Source: Rossellomorea aquimaris (GTDB lineage: Bacteria > Bacillota > Bacilli > Bacillales > Bacillaceae_B). From it: DNA of 64,000 nucleotides. The notes under the pieces are model-generated. The model did no database searches. It saw nothing but the letters and a program-made list of their open reading frames with translations, and was not told where the DNA came from. Location of the stretch: contig NZ_CP141595.1 of the NCBI RefSeq assembly GCF_035590735.1, positions 1,893,001 through 1,957,000 on the forward strand, written 5' to 3'. Position 1 is the first letter of the stretch; the number at the start of each line of letters is the position of its first letter. Positions 40,559 to 49,040 of the stretch are shown here, piece after piece. Both the position numbers and the translations under genes were made by a program.

Positions 40559-41806
40559 GTGGAAATCGGAATAGGTACCCAAACTCCCAACTCTCCCATG
40601 GGGATGAGAAAGGAGTCAACGCTTCCTAAGAAAGAAATGGATGGGTTTTCAAAACTTTTAGGATTTGTATCGAATCATGTTGTGGAAAGAGAAGAAGTAA
40701 AACAGCCCGAGACACTATCTCTTCTTGTTAGTCTGGCAGGCATCTTACGTGCAACAGGGCTTGATGAAGTAGGACTATCAAACGGACAATTAGAAGACTT
40801 ATCCGGATTAAAGGAATTTGACTTTGATCAAATCGCTGAAATAGTTGGTGTGGATAAAGATACGGTCAAAACACTTTTTTATGAGCTTCAATCCGCTCTT
40901 ATTGGGACTGAGCAATCCTCGTCTTCATCAGATGATAGAGTAGAGGATCTTCATGAAATCCTGTTGGGAACGATGCAACTGCTGCAATCCGCATTGAAAA
41001 ATGAGGTGGGGGGCATTAGTGGAAAAGGCCCAATAGAAGAAGTAACCAGACTTGTAAAGGTCATTGAACTTTTGGCAGCTAACCGAGACTTACTTGTGGT
41101 GGAAGCTTCAAAAGCGACCGAGCTGAAAGACATGATGAAGATGGTACGAGCGGGTGTAGATCAATCGCTGGCCAGGGAGTTTAATCAGGCGAAGGATTGG
41201 TCCCGGATATTAAAAGATGCTTTTCAACGCCAGGCACCCGTGCAAACAATGGAAAAGAAGTCATCAACAGAAGGGATCACAGTGGAGAAGAAAGGCATTC
41301 AACCGATTCAGGCAAGCCACATACAGTTTGTTCTTCCGAAAACAGAATCCGTTTCCATGAGTCTCTCATCAGGAAATCGCTCCCTTCAATATGAACAATT
41401 TGTGAAAGAGTTTCAGAATATCCTAAGTAAATCTCAAATGATGTCACAGCCGAACATGAGTAAGCTGTTAATCAAGTTATATCCAGAGCAACTGGGCTCA
41501 CTAAGGATCGAACTTCTACAGCAAAACGGAGTGATGACTGCGAAAATATTGGCTTCAACGGCAACTGCGAAAGAAATGCTTGATTCTCAAATTCAAGGAT
41601 TAAAGCATGCATTTACATCACAGAACCTTCAAGTAGAGAAGATAGAAATCTCACAGGCGTTAACAGATGCTGAGCGTCACTCTAAAGGGCAGTCACAACA
41701 ACAGTCCTCACAACAGCAAAAGCAGAATCAACAAGATCATGGAGGAAACCAGGAAGAAGAAAGAACTCAATCCTTTAAGGATTATCTCGTAAATACCGAA
41801 ATATAG
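40559..41806 (+). CDS. fliK: Flagellar hook-length control protein FliK
   Basis: Measures hook length and triggers the switch of export specificity through FlhB. The 415-residue protein has a poorly conserved, Ser/Glu-rich N-terminal half and a C-terminal Flg_hook domain (about 285-365) with LLIKLYPEQLGSLRIELLQQNGVMTAKI. A Gln-rich tail with runs of QQ follows (about 380-400). GTG at 40559 is 5 bases after aggaggtg. The TTG at 40535 lies upstream of that site. Confidence 0.93.
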   Translation: MEIGIGTQTPNSPMGMRKESTLPKKEMDGFSKLLGFVSNHVVEREEVKQPETLSLLVSLAGILRATGLDEVGLSNGQLEDLSGLKEFDFDQIAEIVGVDKDTVKTLFYELQSALIGTEQSSSSSDDRVEDLHEILLGTMQLLQSALKNEVGGISGKGPIEEVTRLVKVIELLAANRDLLVVEASKATELKDMMKMVRAGVDQSLAREFNQAKDWSRILKDAFQRQAPVQTMEKKSSTEGITVEKKGIQPIQASHIQFVLPKTESVSMSLSSGNRSLQYEQFVKEFQNILSKSQMMSQPNMSKLLIKLYPEQLGSLRIELLQQNGVMTAKILASTATAKEMLDSQIQGLKHAFTSQNLQVEKIEISQALTDAERHSKGQSQQQSSQQQKQNQQDHGGNQEEERTQSFKDYLVNTEI

Positions 41807-41814
41807 GTGATAAT

Positions 41815-42447
41815 ATGACGAAAATCGATCCGAGCTTACTATATTCCACCGTCCAATCAAAACAGCGTGAAGGTGGTAAGGATATTTTGGGAAAAGATGA
41901 CTTCCTGAAAATCCTGATGACACAATTACAGAATCAAGATCCGTTGAATCCGATGCAGGACAAAGACTTCATTGCACAAATGGCTACATTTTCATCATTA
42001 GAGCAGATGACGAACCTGACGAAAACAATGGAGAAATTTGTGGATAACCAAAGTCAATCACAATTGATCTCTTACAATCAGTTTGTTGGTAAACAAGTGA
42101 CTTGGCATAAAATCATAGAATCAGAAGCGGGCGATGCACCCGAAATACAAGAAGGACAGGGATTCGTAAAAGGAGTCCGCTTTAAAGGTGACTCTGTTGA
42201 ATTCATTATGGAGGACGGAACAATCCTGACTCCCGGGAATATTTCACAAGTGAATACGACGGGTACCCCTGAAGCTTCTCTCGTTAATGCATCTTTATTA
42301 ATAGGAAAGAACGTAACATGGAACAGTGAAGATGGGGAGATGAGCGGAATCGTTCAATCCGTTTCAAAGAAAGATTCACTCATTTGGTTTCATACTGAAG
42401 CAGGTGACAAAATCTCCAGTGATAAATTAATTAAAATCGAATCTTAG
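41815..42447 (+). CDS. flgD: Flagellar hook assembly protein FlgD
   Basis: Hook cap scaffold needed to polymerise FlgE. The conserved N-terminal signature LGKDDFLKILMTQLQNQDPLNPMQDKDFIAQMATFSSLEQM (about 24-65) is followed by a beta-rich part with FVGKQVTWH and repeated GKNVTWNSEDG. There are 210 residues; B. subtilis YlxG is the counterpart. ATG at 41815 lies 8 bases after fliK. Confidence 0.95.
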   Translation: MTKIDPSLLYSTVQSKQREGGKDILGKDDFLKILMTQLQNQDPLNPMQDKDFIAQMATFSSLEQMTNLTKTMEKFVDNQSQSQLISYNQFVGKQVTWHKIIESEAGDAPEIQEGQGFVKGVRFKGDSVEFIMEDGTILTPGNISQVNTTGTPEASLVNASLLIGKNVTWNSEDGEMSGIVQSVSKKDSLIWFHTEAGDKISSDKLIKIES

Positions 42448-42458
42448 GGAGTGGTTGT

Positions 42459-42842
42459 ATGGAAAAGACGTTCTTTCATCGTTCACCACAACCTATTGCA
42501 CCAAATAAAACGAAAGCTATTACTAAACCTTCAAGTGCATCATCATTTGCTGCCCAATTAGATAAAGCAATTCAACATGTACCTCACATACAGATTAGCA
42601 AACATGCAATGGTAAGGATGGAGCAACGCGGAATTTCTATTTCTCCACATACATGGGAGAAGATAGGGGCGAAAATAAACGAGGCAAAATCGAAGGGTGT
42701 CGGGGATTCGCTGGTGATTCTGAAAGATGCCGCGTTAATCGTAAGCGCTAAAAACAAAACGGTGATCACAGCTTTGGACCGTGACGAAGCACATTCACAG
42801 ATTTTTACCAACATTAATGGCACGATATTAATAGATTCATAG
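42459..42842 (+). CDS. Conserved flagellar operon protein (TIGR02530 type)
   Basis: A 127-residue protein matching the family named only as a flagellar operon protein. The core is VPHIQISKHAMVRMEQRGISISPHTWEKIGAKINEAKSKGVGDSLVILKDAALIVSAKNKTVITALDRDEAHSQIFTNINGTILID. It is soluble by appearance, with no membrane segment. The N-terminal third is Lys/Ser/Pro-rich and probably disordered. To my recollection B. subtilis lacks a gene here between flgD and flgE. Its function is unknown, and its place suggests hook assembly. Confidence 0.88.
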   Translation: MEKTFFHRSPQPIAPNKTKAITKPSSASSFAAQLDKAIQHVPHIQISKHAMVRMEQRGISISPHTWEKIGAKINEAKSKGVGDSLVILKDAALIVSAKNKTVITALDRDEAHSQIFTNINGTILIDS

Positions 42843-42911
42843 GCTGGACCTTTTATGGAGGCCTGTAGCTGTGGACTGATTGAAGCAGCTAATAAGAAAG
42901 GGGAAAAATTC

Positions 42912-44135
42912 ATGCTACGTTCAATGTATTCGGGTATTAGTGGAATGAAAAACTTTCAAACAAAACTGGATGTAATCGGAAATAATATTGCAAATGTAAA
43001 TACGTACGGGTATAAAAAAGGGCGTGTCACATTCCAGGATTTAATGAACCAAACCGTTTCTGGCGCGAGTAGAGCAACTGAAAACCGTGGAGGTCAAAAT
43101 GCAAAGCAAGTAGGTCTTGGGGCATCTCTGTCGTCAATTGATACGATTCAAACACAAGGAAGTCTGCAGACAACAGGCAGATCCTTGGATGTAGCCATCT
43201 CGGGTGACGGATTTTTTGTTGTAAGACAAGGGAATAACGAAATGTTCACCCGTGCTGGAAACTTTTATTTAGATTCAAACGGCAACCTTGTAACAGGTCA
43301 AGGAAATCTTGTACAGGGGTATCCGGTCGATGATGACGGTGTAGTCAATCAGAGTGGTGCGACTGATATCAAAATTGATACTAATACCACAATGGCCCCA
43401 CAGGCTACGAGCAAGGCTGCTTACAATGGGAACTTAAAGTCCAGTGCCGTCGATGGTACTTTAGTGGAGCTTGAAACGAAGGTGAAGGATTCACTGGGTA
43501 AAGATATTAGCATTAAGTTAGTAATGGAGAAATCAGGTCAAAATGAATGGGGAGTTACAATATCCAGTCTGACTGATGACGTTACAATCGCGAATGGTCA
43601 AGATACCGTTTTGAATTTTGACGAAGAAGGGAAATTAACTTCCCAAGTGCCTTTCCCTATAACAGTAAATAATCAAACGGGTGCAAATCCTACCCAAACC
43701 ATCGATCTGGATTTCTCCAAGATCACGCAGTTCGATAGCTCATCCTCAGCTAATTTAGATACTGTTGATGGTAACTCAGAAGGGTATCTTGAAAGCTTTA
43801 ACATTGGTTCTTCCGGTGAAGTGAACGGAGTATTTTCCAATGGCGAAGTGAGAGTATTAAGTCAACTGGCATTAGCTACCTTTTCTAATCCGGGTGGTTT
43901 GACGAAAGCCGGCAATAATCTGTTCCAGGCTTCAAATAACTCAGGTCTTCCGAACCAGGGGTTAGCTGGAGAGGGAAGAGGGGCACTTCAGTCAGGGGCA
44001 CTTGAAATGTCCAACGTAGACCTATCCGAGGAATTCACTGAAATGATCACGGCTCAGCGTGGTTTCCAGGCAAATACACGTATCATCACAACGTCGGATG
44101 AAATCTTACAAGAGCTTATAAACTTGAAACGTTAA
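42912..44135 (+). CDS. flgE: Flagellar hook protein FlgE
   Basis: Main subunit of the hook. N-terminal MLRSMYSGISGMKNFQTKLDVIGNNIANVNTYGYKKGRVTFQD and C-terminal LEMSNVDLSEEFTEMITAQRGFQANTRIITTSDEIL are the conserved coiled ends. At 407 residues it is about 140 longer than B. subtilis FlgE; the extra part (about 160-295) looks like an inserted D2 domain. ATG at 42912 follows gaaagggg. The in-frame start at 42855 lies in the gap and is rejected. Confidence 0.95.
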   Translation: MLRSMYSGISGMKNFQTKLDVIGNNIANVNTYGYKKGRVTFQDLMNQTVSGASRATENRGGQNAKQVGLGASLSSIDTIQTQGSLQTTGRSLDVAISGDGFFVVRQGNNEMFTRAGNFYLDSNGNLVTGQGNLVQGYPVDDDGVVNQSGATDIKIDTNTTMAPQATSKAAYNGNLKSSAVDGTLVELETKVKDSLGKDISIKLVMEKSGQNEWGVTISSLTDDVTIANGQDTVLNFDEEGKLTSQVPFPITVNNQTGANPTQTIDLDFSKITQFDSSSSANLDTVDGNSEGYLESFNIGSSGEVNGVFSNGEVRVLSQLALATFSNPGGLTKAGNNLFQASNNSGLPNQGLAGEGRGALQSGALEMSNVDLSEEFTEMITAQRGFQANTRIITTSDEILQELINLKR

Positions 44136-44201
44136 TTCGTTAAAAAGGGAGGAAGGGACTGACGTCTAAGAGGTTTTACCTTTGGTTGCATTGGAGGATG
44201 G

Positions 44202-44435
44202 ATGTCGGTCCTGAAATTTATGATCACGTTAACCAGACTGAATGGAAAGGCGTTTACGTTGAATGCTTTATACATAGAAACAGTAGAAGCGTTTCCGGAC
44301 ACTACGATTTTATTAACAAATGGCAGACGATATGTTGTGAAAGAAACAGTGGATGAGGTTGACTCCCTTACACTTTCTTTCTTTCAAAAAGCAAATTTAC
44401 TCAGCATGCCCCATGAGGGAGGGAGTATCAGTTGA
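44202..44435 (+). CDS. swrD: SwrD/FlbD family flagellar protein (YlzI)
   Basis: A 77-residue protein with the FlbD-family core MITLTRLNGKAFTLNALYIETVEAFPDTTILLTNGRRYVVKETVDEV. In B. subtilis SwrD raises flagellar motor power and is needed for swarming. ATG at 44202 has ggagg 4 bases upstream. The family-typical MITLTRLNG start at 44220 has no ribosome binding site of its own, so either is possible. The stop overlaps fliL. Confidence 0.9.
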   Translation: MSVLKFMITLTRLNGKAFTLNALYIETVEAFPDTTILLTNGRRYVVKETVDEVDSLTLSFFQKANLLSMPHEGGSIS

Positions 44436-44857
44436 AGAGTAAAGCACTGACAATCATGATGATTTTGTTGGTTACGATTACACTTGTCGGTGTGATTGCG
44501 TTAGTTGTCATTCTGAAGTTTTCAGGAGATGAAGAAGCGAAAGAGCCTTCCATTGAAGAAGTGATTGAAAACTCGGTGGACATACCTGAGACGACAACCA
44601 ATTTAATGAGTAATGATTTCATTCGTATTTCCTTTAAGATTCAAACGGATAGTAAAAAAGCAAAAAGTGAGTTGGAAAAGAGAGATTTTCAAGTGAATAA
44701 CATCATCATAGAAGAGCTTTCAGAAATGAAAGCAGAAGAACTGCAAGGGAAAAAAGGAAAAGAAATGATCGAAACGAAGGTTAAAGACAAGGTAAACTCC
44801 CTTATGCAAGAAGGAATGGTAGAAAAAGTCTATATCACCTCTATGATGATTCAATAA
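44432..44857 (+). CDS. fliL: Flagellar basal body-associated protein FliL
   Basis: Single-pass membrane protein beside the stator units that supports torque. The membrane segment is at about 7-30 (LTIMMILLVTITLVGVIALVVIL), followed by an extracytoplasmic domain with DFIRISFKIQTDSKKAKSELEKRDFQVNNIIIEELSEM. TTG at 44432, about 8 bases after gagggaggg, overlaps the swrD stop. There are 141 residues. Confidence 0.94.
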   Translation: MKSKALTIMMILLVTITLVGVIALVVILKFSGDEEAKEPSIEEVIENSVDIPETTTNLMSNDFIRISFKIQTDSKKAKSELEKRDFQVNNIIIEELSEMKAEELQGKKGKEMIETKVKDKVNSLMQEGMVEKVYITSMMIQ

Positions 44858-44889
44858 GAAAGCTATTACGAGTGTTTGGAGGTGAAGTG

Positions 44890-45888
44890 GTGGCGAGTGA
44901 AATTTTATCTCAAAGTGAAATCGATGCTCTCTTGTCAGCTCTCAATACAGGTGAAATGAGTGCAGATGATTTCAAAAAAGAAGAAGAAGAGAAAAAAGTG
45001 AAAGTGTATGATTTCAAGAGAGCATTACGGTTTTCTAAAGATCAAATCCGAAGTTTAACGAGAATACATGAAAACTTCGCCCGGATCTTGACTACATATT
45101 TCTCTGCTCAATTAAGAACTTATGTTCAAATAAATGTTGCTTCTGCTGACCAAATCCCATACGAAGAATTTATCCGTTCCGTTCCGAAAATGACCATCTT
45201 GAACGTATATGAATTACCGCCTTTGGATGGAAGGATCCTTATGGAAATCAACCCGAATATTGCTTATTCGATGATGGACCGGGTGATGGGTGGAAGGGGA
45301 GTCAGCTTTAACAAAGTAGAGAGTTTAACGGAAATTGAAACGAGAATTATGAGTCAGCTCTTTGAAAAGGCGTTTGAGAATTTAAGGGAGGCCTGGAGCA
45401 CTGTGGCTGATGTAGATCCGCTTTTTGCGGAATTTGAAGTGAATCCGCAATTTCTTCAGATGGTGTCACCAAATGAAACGGTTGTGGTTATTTCATTAAA
45501 CACAACGATTGGTGAAACAAGTGGAATGATTAACATCTGCATTCCACACGTTGTACTCGAGCCGATCCTTCCGAAATTATCAGGAAGCTATTGGATGGAA
45601 AGCAAACGTAAAGAGAGTAAGCCGGAAGAAACGGCATACCTTGAAAGAAGAATCAAGAAAGCACAAGTGCCGATTGTAGCTGAATTAGGACGTTCTGATA
45701 TTTTAATTGAAGAGTTCCTTATGCTGGATATTGGTGACGTAATTGAAATGAACACCCGAATCGATGATCCATTAACGATCAGAGTGGGTGAAATTCCTAA
45801 ATTTACAGCTCAGCCAGGGAAGTCAAATAAGAAACTGGCCGTACAAATTTTAGATTCGTTGAAGGGGGGAGACGACGATGATGAGTGA
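44890..45888 (+). CDS. fliM: Flagellar motor switch protein FliM
   Basis: C-ring component that binds phosphorylated CheY. The N-terminal CheY-binding motif LSQSEIDALLSAL is at about 6-18. The CheC-like middle domain has the SLTEIETRIM and NPQFLQMVSPNETVVVISL blocks, and the SpoA/FliN-like C-terminal part begins PIVAELGRSDI. GTG at 44890 is 5 bases after ggaggtg and gives 332 residues, as in B. subtilis. It overlaps fliY by 11 bases. Confidence 0.96.
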   Translation: MASEILSQSEIDALLSALNTGEMSADDFKKEEEEKKVKVYDFKRALRFSKDQIRSLTRIHENFARILTTYFSAQLRTYVQINVASADQIPYEEFIRSVPKMTILNVYELPPLDGRILMEINPNIAYSMMDRVMGGRGVSFNKVESLTEIETRIMSQLFEKAFENLREAWSTVADVDPLFAEFEVNPQFLQMVSPNETVVVISLNTTIGETSGMINICIPHVVLEPILPKLSGSYWMESKRKESKPEETAYLERRIKKAQVPIVAELGRSDILIEEFLMLDIGDVIEMNTRIDDPLTIRVGEIPKFTAQPGKSNKKLAVQILDSLKGGDDDDE

Positions 45889-47047
45889 TGATATGTTATC
45901 ACAAGATGAAATTGATGCGTTGCTCCGTGGGTCAGCAGAGCCTGAAGAGGAAACAGAAGAGCGCAAAGAGATAAATAGTAATGACTACATTAGTTCTATG
46001 GAAGAGGATGCTTTAGGTGAAATAGGGAACATCTCCTTTGGGAGTTCTGCAACGGCTTTATCCACTTTGCTCAATCAGAAGGTTGAAATTACGACCCCTA
46101 AAGTAACGATCATTGATAAAAATTATTTAGAAGAGGAATTTCCTCATCCGTATGTCGCCATTCAAGTTCAATATACTGAGGGTTTTTCAGGAGTGAACCT
46201 GCTGGTGATCAAACAATCAGATGCATCCATCATCGCTGACTTGATGCTTGGAGGAGATGGAAGGAACCCATCCGGTGATTTGGGGGAAATCCAGCTTAGT
46301 GCTGTTCAAGAGGCAATGAATCAAATGATGGGGTCTGCCGCAACCTCCATGTCTACGGTATTTAGTAAGAAAGTGGATATTTCACCACCTTCCATCGATT
46401 TGATGTACATACCTCAAGGAGAGGGAGAAGAAAACCTTCCTGATCAAGATCTATTAGTAAAAGTATCTTTCTCATTGAAAATCGGAGATCTCATTGATTC
46501 GAGCATCATGCAGCTTTTGCCCTTAGGTTTTGCCAAGAGCCTGGTGGATGAACTAATGAATGGTGGAGCTTCTGAAGAAGTTGCAGCAGCGGTTACACCG
46601 TTGGAACCTCCTACTGCACCACAACCAGAGCCTGCTTATAGCGGTATTTTTGAGGAACCTGTCCGCACTTCCCACCAGCACGCATCTCCTCAGCATTTGG
46701 GGGGACAAGGGGTGCATGGAGAAACCGTAAATGTCCAACCGGCTACGTTTAGTAATTTTGAACCGACAACATTGGGACAACAGGAAACAAAAAACTTGAA
46801 TATGTTACTGGACATTCCTTTGCAGGTCACGGTAGAGCTTGGAAGGACAAACCGGTCTGTCAGGGACATACTTGAGTTATCGTCCGGTTCCATAATAGAG
46901 CTTGATAAATTAGCGGGAGAACCGGTTGATATCCTTGTAAACAGTCAATTGATGGCTAAAGGGGAAGTAGTAGTGATAGATGAGAACTTTGGTGTCAGAA
47001 TTACGGACATTGTAAGTCAAAGTGATCGTATTAAAAAACTTAAATAA
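45878..47047 (+). CDS. fliY: Flagellar motor switch phosphatase FliY
   Basis: C-ring protein that combines a CheC-like CheY-P phosphatase with a FliN domain. The N-terminal LSQDEIDALL binds CheY-P. The phosphatase helices EEDALGEIGNISFGSSATAL and SAVQEAMNQMMGSAATSM carry the paired Glu-Asn residues. A Pro/Gln-rich linker (about 235-295) precedes the FliN-like C-terminal DIPLQVTVELGRTNRSVRDILELSSGSIIEL. There are 389 residues. Confidence 0.96.
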   Translation: MMSDDMLSQDEIDALLRGSAEPEEETEERKEINSNDYISSMEEDALGEIGNISFGSSATALSTLLNQKVEITTPKVTIIDKNYLEEEFPHPYVAIQVQYTEGFSGVNLLVIKQSDASIIADLMLGGDGRNPSGDLGEIQLSAVQEAMNQMMGSAATSMSTVFSKKVDISPPSIDLMYIPQGEGEENLPDQDLLVKVSFSLKIGDLIDSSIMQLLPLGFAKSLVDELMNGGASEEVAAAVTPLEPPTAPQPEPAYSGIFEEPVRTSHQHASPQHLGGQGVHGETVNVQPATFSNFEPTTLGQQETKNLNMLLDIPLQVTVELGRTNRSVRDILELSSGSIIELDKLAGEPVDILVNSQLMAKGEVVVIDENFGVRITDIVSQSDRIKKLK

Positions 47048-47074
47048 CATAGACGATGATGGAGGATGACGATG

Positions 47075-47437
47075 ATGGCTAATAAAATTCTAATTGTAGA
47101 TGATGCGGCTTTTATGAGAATGATGATTAAAGATATTTTAACAAAAAACGGGTTTGATGTGGTGGGAGAGGCAGCCGATGGAAGTCAGGCTGTTGATAAG
47201 TACAAGGAACTGAAACCTGACCTTGTCACCATGGATATTACGATGCCGGAAAAAGATGGTATTGCAGCTTTAAAGGAAATCAAAGCAGTCGACGCCGGTG
47301 CGAAAATCATTATGTGCTCTGCAATGGGTCAACAAGCAATGGTGATTGATGCCATACAAGCTGGTGCTAAGGATTTTATCGTAAAACCTTTTCAGGCAGA
47401 TCGTGTAATCGAAGCCATTCAGAAAGCCCTAAGTTAA
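47075..47437 (+). CDS. cheY: Chemotaxis response regulator CheY
   Basis: Phosphorylated by CheA and binds FliM/FliY; in Bacillus CheY-P favours counterclockwise rotation. The 120-residue receiver has ILIVDDAAFMRMMIKDIL with the acidic pair, the phosphoacceptor Asp in LVTMDITMPEKDG (near 54), and Lys in KDFIVKPF (near 104). ATG at 47075 gives the family length. Further in-frame ATGs at 47066 and 47072 exist, the second with good spacing to ggagg. Confidence 0.96.
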   Translation: MANKILIVDDAAFMRMMIKDILTKNGFDVVGEAADGSQAVDKYKELKPDLVTMDITMPEKDGIAALKEIKAVDAGAKIIMCSAMGQQAMVIDAIQAGAKDFIVKPFQADRVIEAIQKALS

Positions 47438-47461
47438 CAGATTAGTAAGAAGGTGCATGTA

Positions 47462-48094
47462 TTGAAGAAGATTCAAATTCTAGTCAGTCTTATTGTTTTT
47501 ATCATTACTGCAAATGCTGTAAATTTAACAGCATTTGCAGAAGTGGATAATGTCAAGGACTGCATAGAACATCCAGAGAAATGCAATGAGCAGCAAAATA
47601 ATGAGGCTGACACCTCAGGCGTAGCCACCTCGGTTACTTTTTTGGATTATCTTAAAATGATCGTTGCTCTTATCTTTGTAGTTGCTCTCATATATTTTTT
47701 ATTGAAATTTATAAATCAAAAAGGAAGATCCTTTCAACAAACGAAATTAATCAATCATTTAGGTGGAACGCCCCTCGGGGGAAATCGTTCTGTCCAAATT
47801 GTAAAAGTAGGCAAACAAGTACTGGTACTCGGTGTGGGAGAAGATATTCAGCTATTGAAAGAGATTCAGGATGAAAAAGAAAAAGAAGAGATACTATCCT
47901 TTTATCAGGACGCTCAGTTTCCCGATGCCAAAACAGCCGTTTCCAGTTGGTTAACAAAGGTAAAAGGTCCTTCTCAATCATCTAACACAACCTCATTTCA
48001 ATCACACTTAAAATCACAGCTGGAAGAAATGAAAAAGGGAAGAAAAAAGATGTTTAAGGACTTAAAGAATAAGGAGAATCATTCTGATGAATGA
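47462..48094 (+). CDS. fliZ: Flagellar biosynthesis protein FliZ (FliO)
   Basis: Membrane protein that helps assemble the export gate FliP. A signal peptide (about 1-26, LKKIQILVSLIVFIITANAVNLTAFA) precedes a short extracytoplasmic part with two cysteines (near 34 and 41), a membrane segment (about 61-81) and a cytoplasmic FliO domain with GGNRSVQIVKVGKQVLVLGVGEDIQLL. TTG at 47462 is 6 bases after aaggtg; GTG at 47453 is in frame too. A perfect 13-bp inverted repeat lies within the signal-peptide codons. It overlaps fliP by 8 bases. Confidence 0.93.
   Translation: MKKIQILVSLIVFIITANAVNLTAFAEVDNVKDCIEHPEKCNEQQNNEADTSGVATSVTFLDYLKMIVALIFVVALIYFLLKFINQKGRSFQQTKLINHLGGTPLGGNRSVQIVKVGKQVLVLGVGEDIQLLKEIQDEKEKEEILSFYQDAQFPDAKTAVSSWLTKVKGPSQSSNTTSFQSHLKSQLEEMKKGRKKMFKDLKNKENHSDE
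47508..47540 (+). repeat. Perfect 13-bp inverted repeat inside the fliZ signal-peptide codons
   Basis: ctgcaaatgctgt (47508-47520), a 7-base loop aaattta, and acagcatttgcag (47528-47540) form a flawless hairpin about 46 bases into fliZ. No T run follows. A stem this long inside a coding region is unusual. Confidence 0.92.
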
Positions 48095-48752
48095 ATTCAT
48101 GGAGTTTTTTAATAGTAGTTCTGCAGATAATGTATCGACAAGTGTTAAGCTGCTATTACTATTTACCGTCCTTTCACTGGCACCCAGTATTCTGATTTTA
48201 ATGACATCTTTTACCCGGATCATGATTGTCCTATCCTTTGTCAGGACTTCTCTTGCCACACAACAAATGCCACCGAATCAAGTATTGATTGGAATTTCTT
48301 TATTTCTTACGTTTTTTATCATGGCTCCAACTTTTCAAGAGGTAAACGATGAAGCATTGACTCCTCTTTTTAATGAAGAGATTAATCTTGAAGAAGCTTA
48401 CGACAAGGCTTCGATCCCGTTTAAAGAATTTATGAGTAAGCACACAAGACAAAAGGATTTAGAGTTGTTCTTACAATATTCCGGGGCTGAACGACCCGAA
48501 TCTGTGGAAGACATTCCTCTTACATCCTTGGTACCTGCATTTGCGTTAAGTGAAATTAAGACGGCTTTTCAAATAGGATTTATGATTTTCATTCCTTTCT
48601 TAGTCATCGACATGGTGGTAGCGAGTGTCTTGATGTCCATGGGGATGATGATGCTCCCCCCTGTTATGATTTCATTGCCTTTCAAGATTTTACTGTTTGT
48701 GTTAGTGGATGGCTGGTATTTAGTAATAAAATCTCTTTTACAAAGTTTTTAA
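48087..48752 (+). CDS. fliP: Flagellar export gate protein FliP
   Basis: Core subunit of the FliPQR export channel. The 221 residues have four hydrophobic segments and the hallmark blocks LSLAPSILILMTSFTRIMIVLSFVRTSL and PFLVIDMVVASVLMSMGMMMLPPVMISLPFKILLFVLVDGW. ATG at 48087 follows aaggag and overlaps the end of fliZ. Confidence 0.97.
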   Translation: MNEFMEFFNSSSADNVSTSVKLLLLFTVLSLAPSILILMTSFTRIMIVLSFVRTSLATQQMPPNQVLIGISLFLTFFIMAPTFQEVNDEALTPLFNEEINLEEAYDKASIPFKEFMSKHTRQKDLELFLQYSGAERPESVEDIPLTSLVPAFALSEIKTAFQIGFMIFIPFLVIDMVVASVLMSMGMMMLPPVMISLPFKILLFVLVDGWYLVIKSLLQSF

Positions 48753-48766
48753 GTAGGTGAGTTTCA

Positions 48767-49036
48767 ATGAATGCTGAATCTGTTATCGCGATAGCGGAGC
48801 GTGGAATATATGTAACCCTCATCGTATCCGGTCCATTACTGCTGTTAGCCCTTGTAGTAGGATTGATCGTCAGTATATTTCAAGCAACAACGCAAATACA
48901 GGAACAAACACTCGCGTTTATTCCTAAAATCGTGGCGGTCTTGATCGGGATTGTTTTCTTTGGACCTTGGATGTTAACGAAGCTTGTGACGTATACCTCA
49001 CAAATCTTCTCAGATTTAACAAGGTTCGTAGGGTAA
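48767..49036 (+). CDS. fliQ: Flagellar export gate protein FliQ
   Basis: Small export-gate subunit of 89 residues with two membrane helices (about 15-37 and 48-70) joined by the conserved loop FQATTQIQEQTLAFIPKI. ATG at 48767 follows taggtga. fliR starts four bases after the stop. Confidence 0.97.
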   Translation: MNAESVIAIAERGIYVTLIVSGPLLLLALVVGLIVSIFQATTQIQEQTLAFIPKIVAVLIGIVFFGPWMLTKLVTYTSQIFSDLTRFVG

Positions 49037-49040
49037 GAGA

